From: Sphingomonas sanxanigenens DSM 19645 = NX02
GTDB lineage: Bacteria; Pseudomonadota; Alphaproteobacteria; Sphingomonadales; Sphingomonadaceae
Length of the DNA: 64,000 nt
Direction of reading: 5' to 3'
Assembly (NCBI RefSeq): GCF_000512205.2
Contig: NZ_CP006644.1
Span: 2,598,520-2,662,519, forward strand
Of the stretch, positions 62,020 through 64,000 are shown piece after piece. Each line of letters starts with the position of its first letter. Position 1 is the first letter of the stretch. The position numbers and the translations under genes were made by a program. A model generated the notes under the pieces. The model was not told the origin of the DNA and ran no database searches. It worked only from the letters and a program-made list of their open reading frames with translations.

Positions 62020-62390
62020 TCGCGCGGCCTTACGATGGTGAGGCGCGCAGCCTGCAGGCCGGCCGCATCGAACACGGCGATATCGACGCGGGCGATGCGC
62101 TGGTCGCCGGTCAGCGAGGTGCGGCGCTCCCACCGCCACTGGCGACCGCCATTCTCGGCCTTGCCGTCGCTCTTGCCAAGCGATGGCGCGAGCGGATCGC
62201 TCAGGGTCTCGACCGCGACGTTGCGCGCCACCATCTGCCCCACGGTCTGCGTCTCGAGATCGGCCGTGCTGCGGATGGTCGCGCCCTCCAGCCGCAGCAA
62301 CGCCAGCGCGGCGAGGCTGAACACGATCAGCGCGACGAGCATTTCGAGGAGGGTGAAGCCGGCTTCCCCCTCGGGTTCTCCCCTATCCAT
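62016..62390 (-). CDS. gspI: Type II secretion minor pseudopilin I
   Basis: The 124-residue product has a normal short leader: Gly-Glu-Ala-Gly11 then Phe-Thr-Leu-Leu-Glu (Glu5 present), a hydrophobic helix, and a small pseudopilin domain. It forms the tip complex with GspJ and GspK. It overlaps gspH by eight bases and gspJ by four. It is the one pseudopilin with a GFT site whose leader carries no 33-bp repeats, a useful internal control. Confidence 0.93.
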   Translation of the reverse strand: MDRGEPEGEAGFTLLEMLVALIVFSLAALALLRLEGATIRSTADLETQTVGQMVARNVAVETLSDPLAPSLGKSDGKAENGGRQWRWERRTSLTGDQRIARVDIAVFDAAGLQAARLTIVRPRE

Positions 62391-62937
62391 CGATCCGCAC
62401 CGTACCGTCGGTATCGATCACCACGATGCTCCGCACGCCCTCGCGCAACAGCGTGACTTCCATGCGCTGGCTGGCGAGGCCGGTGGAATCGAAGGTTACC
62501 CGGCTGCGGCCACCCGCGGCGACAGCGACGGTGCCGTCCGTCCATTCCTCGGGGCGGAAAGGCTTATCCGAGAGCGGTACCCAGCGGCCGGCGCGGCGCG
62601 CCTCGAAGCGATAGCCCTGGGCGGAAACGCTGAGGTTGATGCTGTGCGATTCCACGACCGCCGCATCGCGCGCTGCCTTGGCGCGCGCCGCGAAACGCTC
62701 GGCCTCATCGACCAGGCGGCCGCGCGGATCGGGCATCGCGAGCACCACCGCCGCCGACATCAACGCCACGATCGTGATCACGATCATCAGTTCGACAAGC
62801 GTGAAGCCGTGTTCGGCGGCACGCCTCAGGGACGTGAAGCCGTGCTCGGCGGAACGCCTGAGAGACGTGAAGCCGCGTTCGGCGGAACGCCGCAAGGGCG
62901 CGAAGCCCTGTGCCAGATCGCTCCGCCGCGAAGTCAT
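62383..62937 (-). CDS. gspH: Type II secretion minor pseudopilin H with repeat-expanded leader
   Basis: The 184-residue product starts at 62937. Its 44-residue leader has Gly at 11, 22, 33 and 44, each followed by Phe (Gly-Phe-Ala-Pro, Gly-Phe-Thr-Ser, Gly-Phe-Thr-Ser, then the true Gly44-Phe-Thr-Leu-Val-Glu). The units have diverged more than in gspJ. The mature protein is a normal GspH pseudopilin with an N-terminal helix and beta domain. It lies four bases after the gspG stop. Confidence 0.92.
   Translation of the reverse strand: MTSRRSDLAQGFAPLRRSAERGFTSLRRSAEHGFTSLRRAAEHGFTLVELMIVITIVALMSAAVVLAMPDPRGRLVDEAERFAARAKAARDAAVVESHSINLSVSAQGYRFEARRAGRWVPLSDKPFRPEEWTDGTVAVAAGGRSRVTFDSTGLASQRMEVTLLREGVRSIVVIDTDGTVRIDG
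62799..62920 (-). repeat. Diverged 33-bp minisatellite in the gspH leader
   Basis: Units begin at 62799, 62832, 62865 and (degenerate) 62898, each 33 bases. They share the GTGAAGCCG...TCGGCGGAACGC core of the gspJ units but differ at several bases, for example GACGTGAAG and AGACGTGAAG junctions. The array is in frame and codes for the repeated leader units. Divergence suggests it is older than the gspJ array. Confidence 0.92.
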
Positions 62938-62941
62938 CGGA

Positions 62942-63466
62942 TTACTGCCAGCTGCCGATATCGGCGTTGTCGTCCGTCCCGCCCTCGACGCCGTCGGCGC
63001 CATAGGACCAGATGTCGAACGGACCATTCCGGCCCGGCGCGCTATAATTGTACGGGCGGCCCCACGGATCGTCCGGCAGCTTCTTGATATAGCCGCCGCG
63101 CTGATAGCGTTGCGCGTTCTGCAGCGACGGCGGCGGGGTCAGCAGCGCCGAAAGACCATCCCCGGTCGACGGGTAGTTCAGGTTGTGCAGCCGGTACATC
63201 TCCAGCGCCTGCTCGATCGTGGCGATGTCCGCCTTGGCCTTGTCGACGCGGGCACGGTCCCCGGCGGGGATCACGTTGATCGCGACGATCGTGGCGAGCA
63301 GGCCGATGATCACGATCACGACCATCAACTCCACCAGCGTGAAGCCGTGTTCGGCGGAACGCCTCACGGGCGTGAAGCCGTCTTCGTCCGGCCGGCGTGC
63401 CGGCCCGGCCGCCAGGCGGCGGCGCAAGGAAGCAAGGATCGGGGAACTACGCATGAAAAACCTCAT
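62942..63466 (-). CDS. gspG: Type II secretion major pseudopilin G
   Basis: The 174-residue product starts at 63466, overlapping the gspF stop (ATGA). The leader is 41 residues, with Gly30-Phe-Thr-Pro and the true His-Gly41-Phe-Thr-Leu-Val-Glu. The mature protein has the GspG signature helix and the C-terminal Pro-Trp-Gly-Arg-Pro-Tyr-Asn-Tyr and an Asp-rich calcium site. It is the main component of the pseudopilus. The leader has one complete and one partial copy of the repeat found in gspH and gspJ. Confidence 0.95.
   Translation of the reverse strand: MRFFMRSSPILASLRRRLAAGPARRPDEDGFTPVRRSAEHGFTLVELMVVIVIIGLLATIVAINVIPAGDRARVDKAKADIATIEQALEMYRLHNLNYPSTGDGLSALLTPPPSLQNAQRYQRGGYIKKLPDDPWGRPYNYSAPGRNGPFDIWSYGADGVEGGTDDNADIGSWQ
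63337..63389 (-). repeat. 33-bp unit (one full and one partial) in the gspG leader
   Basis: The full unit is 63337-63369 and matches the gspJ consensus exactly over 33 bases; a second unit starts at 63370 and diverges after about 20 bases. It encodes the leader segment with Gly30 and Gly41. It links gspG to the expanded arrays in gspH and gspJ. Confidence 0.92.
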
Positions 63467-64000
63467 GATGCCGCCAGCGTTTCGAGCTGGAGGATAGGAA
63501 GCAGGATGGATAGCACGATCATGGCGACGATGCCGCCCATCAGCACGATGATCGCCGGCTCCAGCAGCGAGAGCGCCGCCGAGGTGAAGCCCTCGAACTC
63601 GCGTTCCAGATAGTCCGCCGCGCGTTCCAGCATCGTGTCCAATCGCCCCGACGCCTCGCCGGAAGCGGCGAGATAGACCAGCAGCGGCGGAAAGATGTCG
63701 GCGCGGCGCAGCGCCGCCGACAGACTGCCGCCGCCTCTGATGGCTTCGACGATCTCATCGGTCGCCGCCCGCAGTGCGCGATTGTGAACGGTCTGGCTGG
63801 TCAGCGCGAGGCCTTCCAGCAGCGGCAGGCGCGAGGCGATCATCGTCGAAAGCGTGCGCGCCATCTGCGCGGCATGGAGATCGCGGATCAGCCGGCCGAT
63901 GAACGGAATGCGCAGCAGCATGCGATCGAAGCGCAAGCGGATGCCGGGGTCCTTCAGCGCGCGCCAGCTGACGAACCCGATCAGGGCGATCGCCAGCAGC
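63463..64000 (-). CDS. gspF: Type II secretion inner-membrane protein F, C-terminal part
   Basis: The frame is open through the right edge, so only the C-terminal about 178 residues are seen. The sequence shows the GspF family helices and the pattern Arg-Leu-Pro-Leu-Leu-Glu-Gly-Leu plus Ala-Ala-Ser-Gly-Glu-Ala-Ser-Gly-Arg-Leu, ending in a long hydrophobic helix. GspF is the polytopic platform protein of type II secretion. Its stop overlaps the gspG start. gspC, gspD and gspE are expected beyond the window edge. Confidence 0.93.
   Translation of the reverse strand, partial: LLAIALIGFVSWRALKDPGIRLRFDRMLLRIPFIGRLIRDLHAAQMARTLSTMIASRLPLLEGLALTSQTVHNRALRAATDEIVEAIRGGGSLSAALRRADIFPPLLVYLAASGEASGRLDTMLERAADYLEREFEGFTSAALSLLEPAIIVLMGGIVAMIVLSILLPILQLETLAAS

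Overview
The window is G+C-rich (about two thirds G+C by eye) and gene-dense. It reads as chromosome from an alphaproteobacterium, most likely a sphingomonad. The evidence is a fused cysNC gene, several TonB-dependent receptors beside glycoside hydrolases and catabolic genes, an FnrL-type regulator beside cydABX, and a type II secretion operon in the order F-G-H-I-J-K-L-M-N. I found no rRNA, tRNA, CRISPR array, insertion sequence or phage gene. The genus is inference.

Layout. 1-2406: end of cydA, cydB, the tiny cydX and an FnrL-type regulator (low-oxygen respiration). 2539-3807: a secreted glycine-rich protein of unknown function. 3863-7436 (minus): sulfate activation operon cysD-cysNC-cysQ. 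7517-8584: a LuxR-type regulator whose ribosome binding site lies inside an 18-bp perfect palindrome. 8586-10320 (minus): two tandem paralogous SGNH-like Tat lipoproteins, one with an 86-residue Pro/Thr linker. 10743-20518: an arabinan/arabinose locus with a TonB receptor, GH43, GH51, L-arabinose/D-galactose 1-dehydrogenase, an AraD1/GguC-like protein, a GntR regulator and an aldose 1-epimerase.

20542-33644 is a divergent catabolic cluster. The minus arm runs HsaA-like flavin hydroxylase, C-C bond hydrolase, dienoate hydratase, acylating acetaldehyde dehydrogenase, hydroxy-oxovalerate aldolase and a KstD-like flavoprotein. The plus arm runs TonB receptor, a second KstD-like flavoprotein, two SDRs and two Lrp/AsnC regulators. 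Together they look like uptake, ring dehydrogenation, hydroxylation and a complete lower meta-cleavage pathway. No extradiol dioxygenase and no flavin reductase lie in the window.

33705-36989 (minus): metG-tatD-MBL hydrolase plus an unlisted 58-residue membrane protein. 37038-38832: a LysR/SDR divergent pair. 38897-44067: a xylan/oligosaccharide locus (GH65-like, GH43, GH10). 44123-57992: housekeeping and accessory genes, namely a lipid kinase, MATE, valS, MFS, NTF2-like, aldo/keto reductase with a YqhC-like AraC regulator, MBL hydrolase, VOC protein, alpha/beta hydrolase, cupin and dapE. 58049-64000 (minus): type II secretion genes gspF(partial)-G-H-I-J-K-L-M-N.

The most unusual feature is in the secretion operon. 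The leader peptides of three pseudopilins (GspG, GspH, GspJ) contain an in-frame 33-bp minisatellite. Each copy encodes an 11-residue unit that reproduces the prepilin-peptidase Gly-Phe-Thr motif, so these leaders are 41-47 residues long with two to four evenly spaced candidate cleavage sites.
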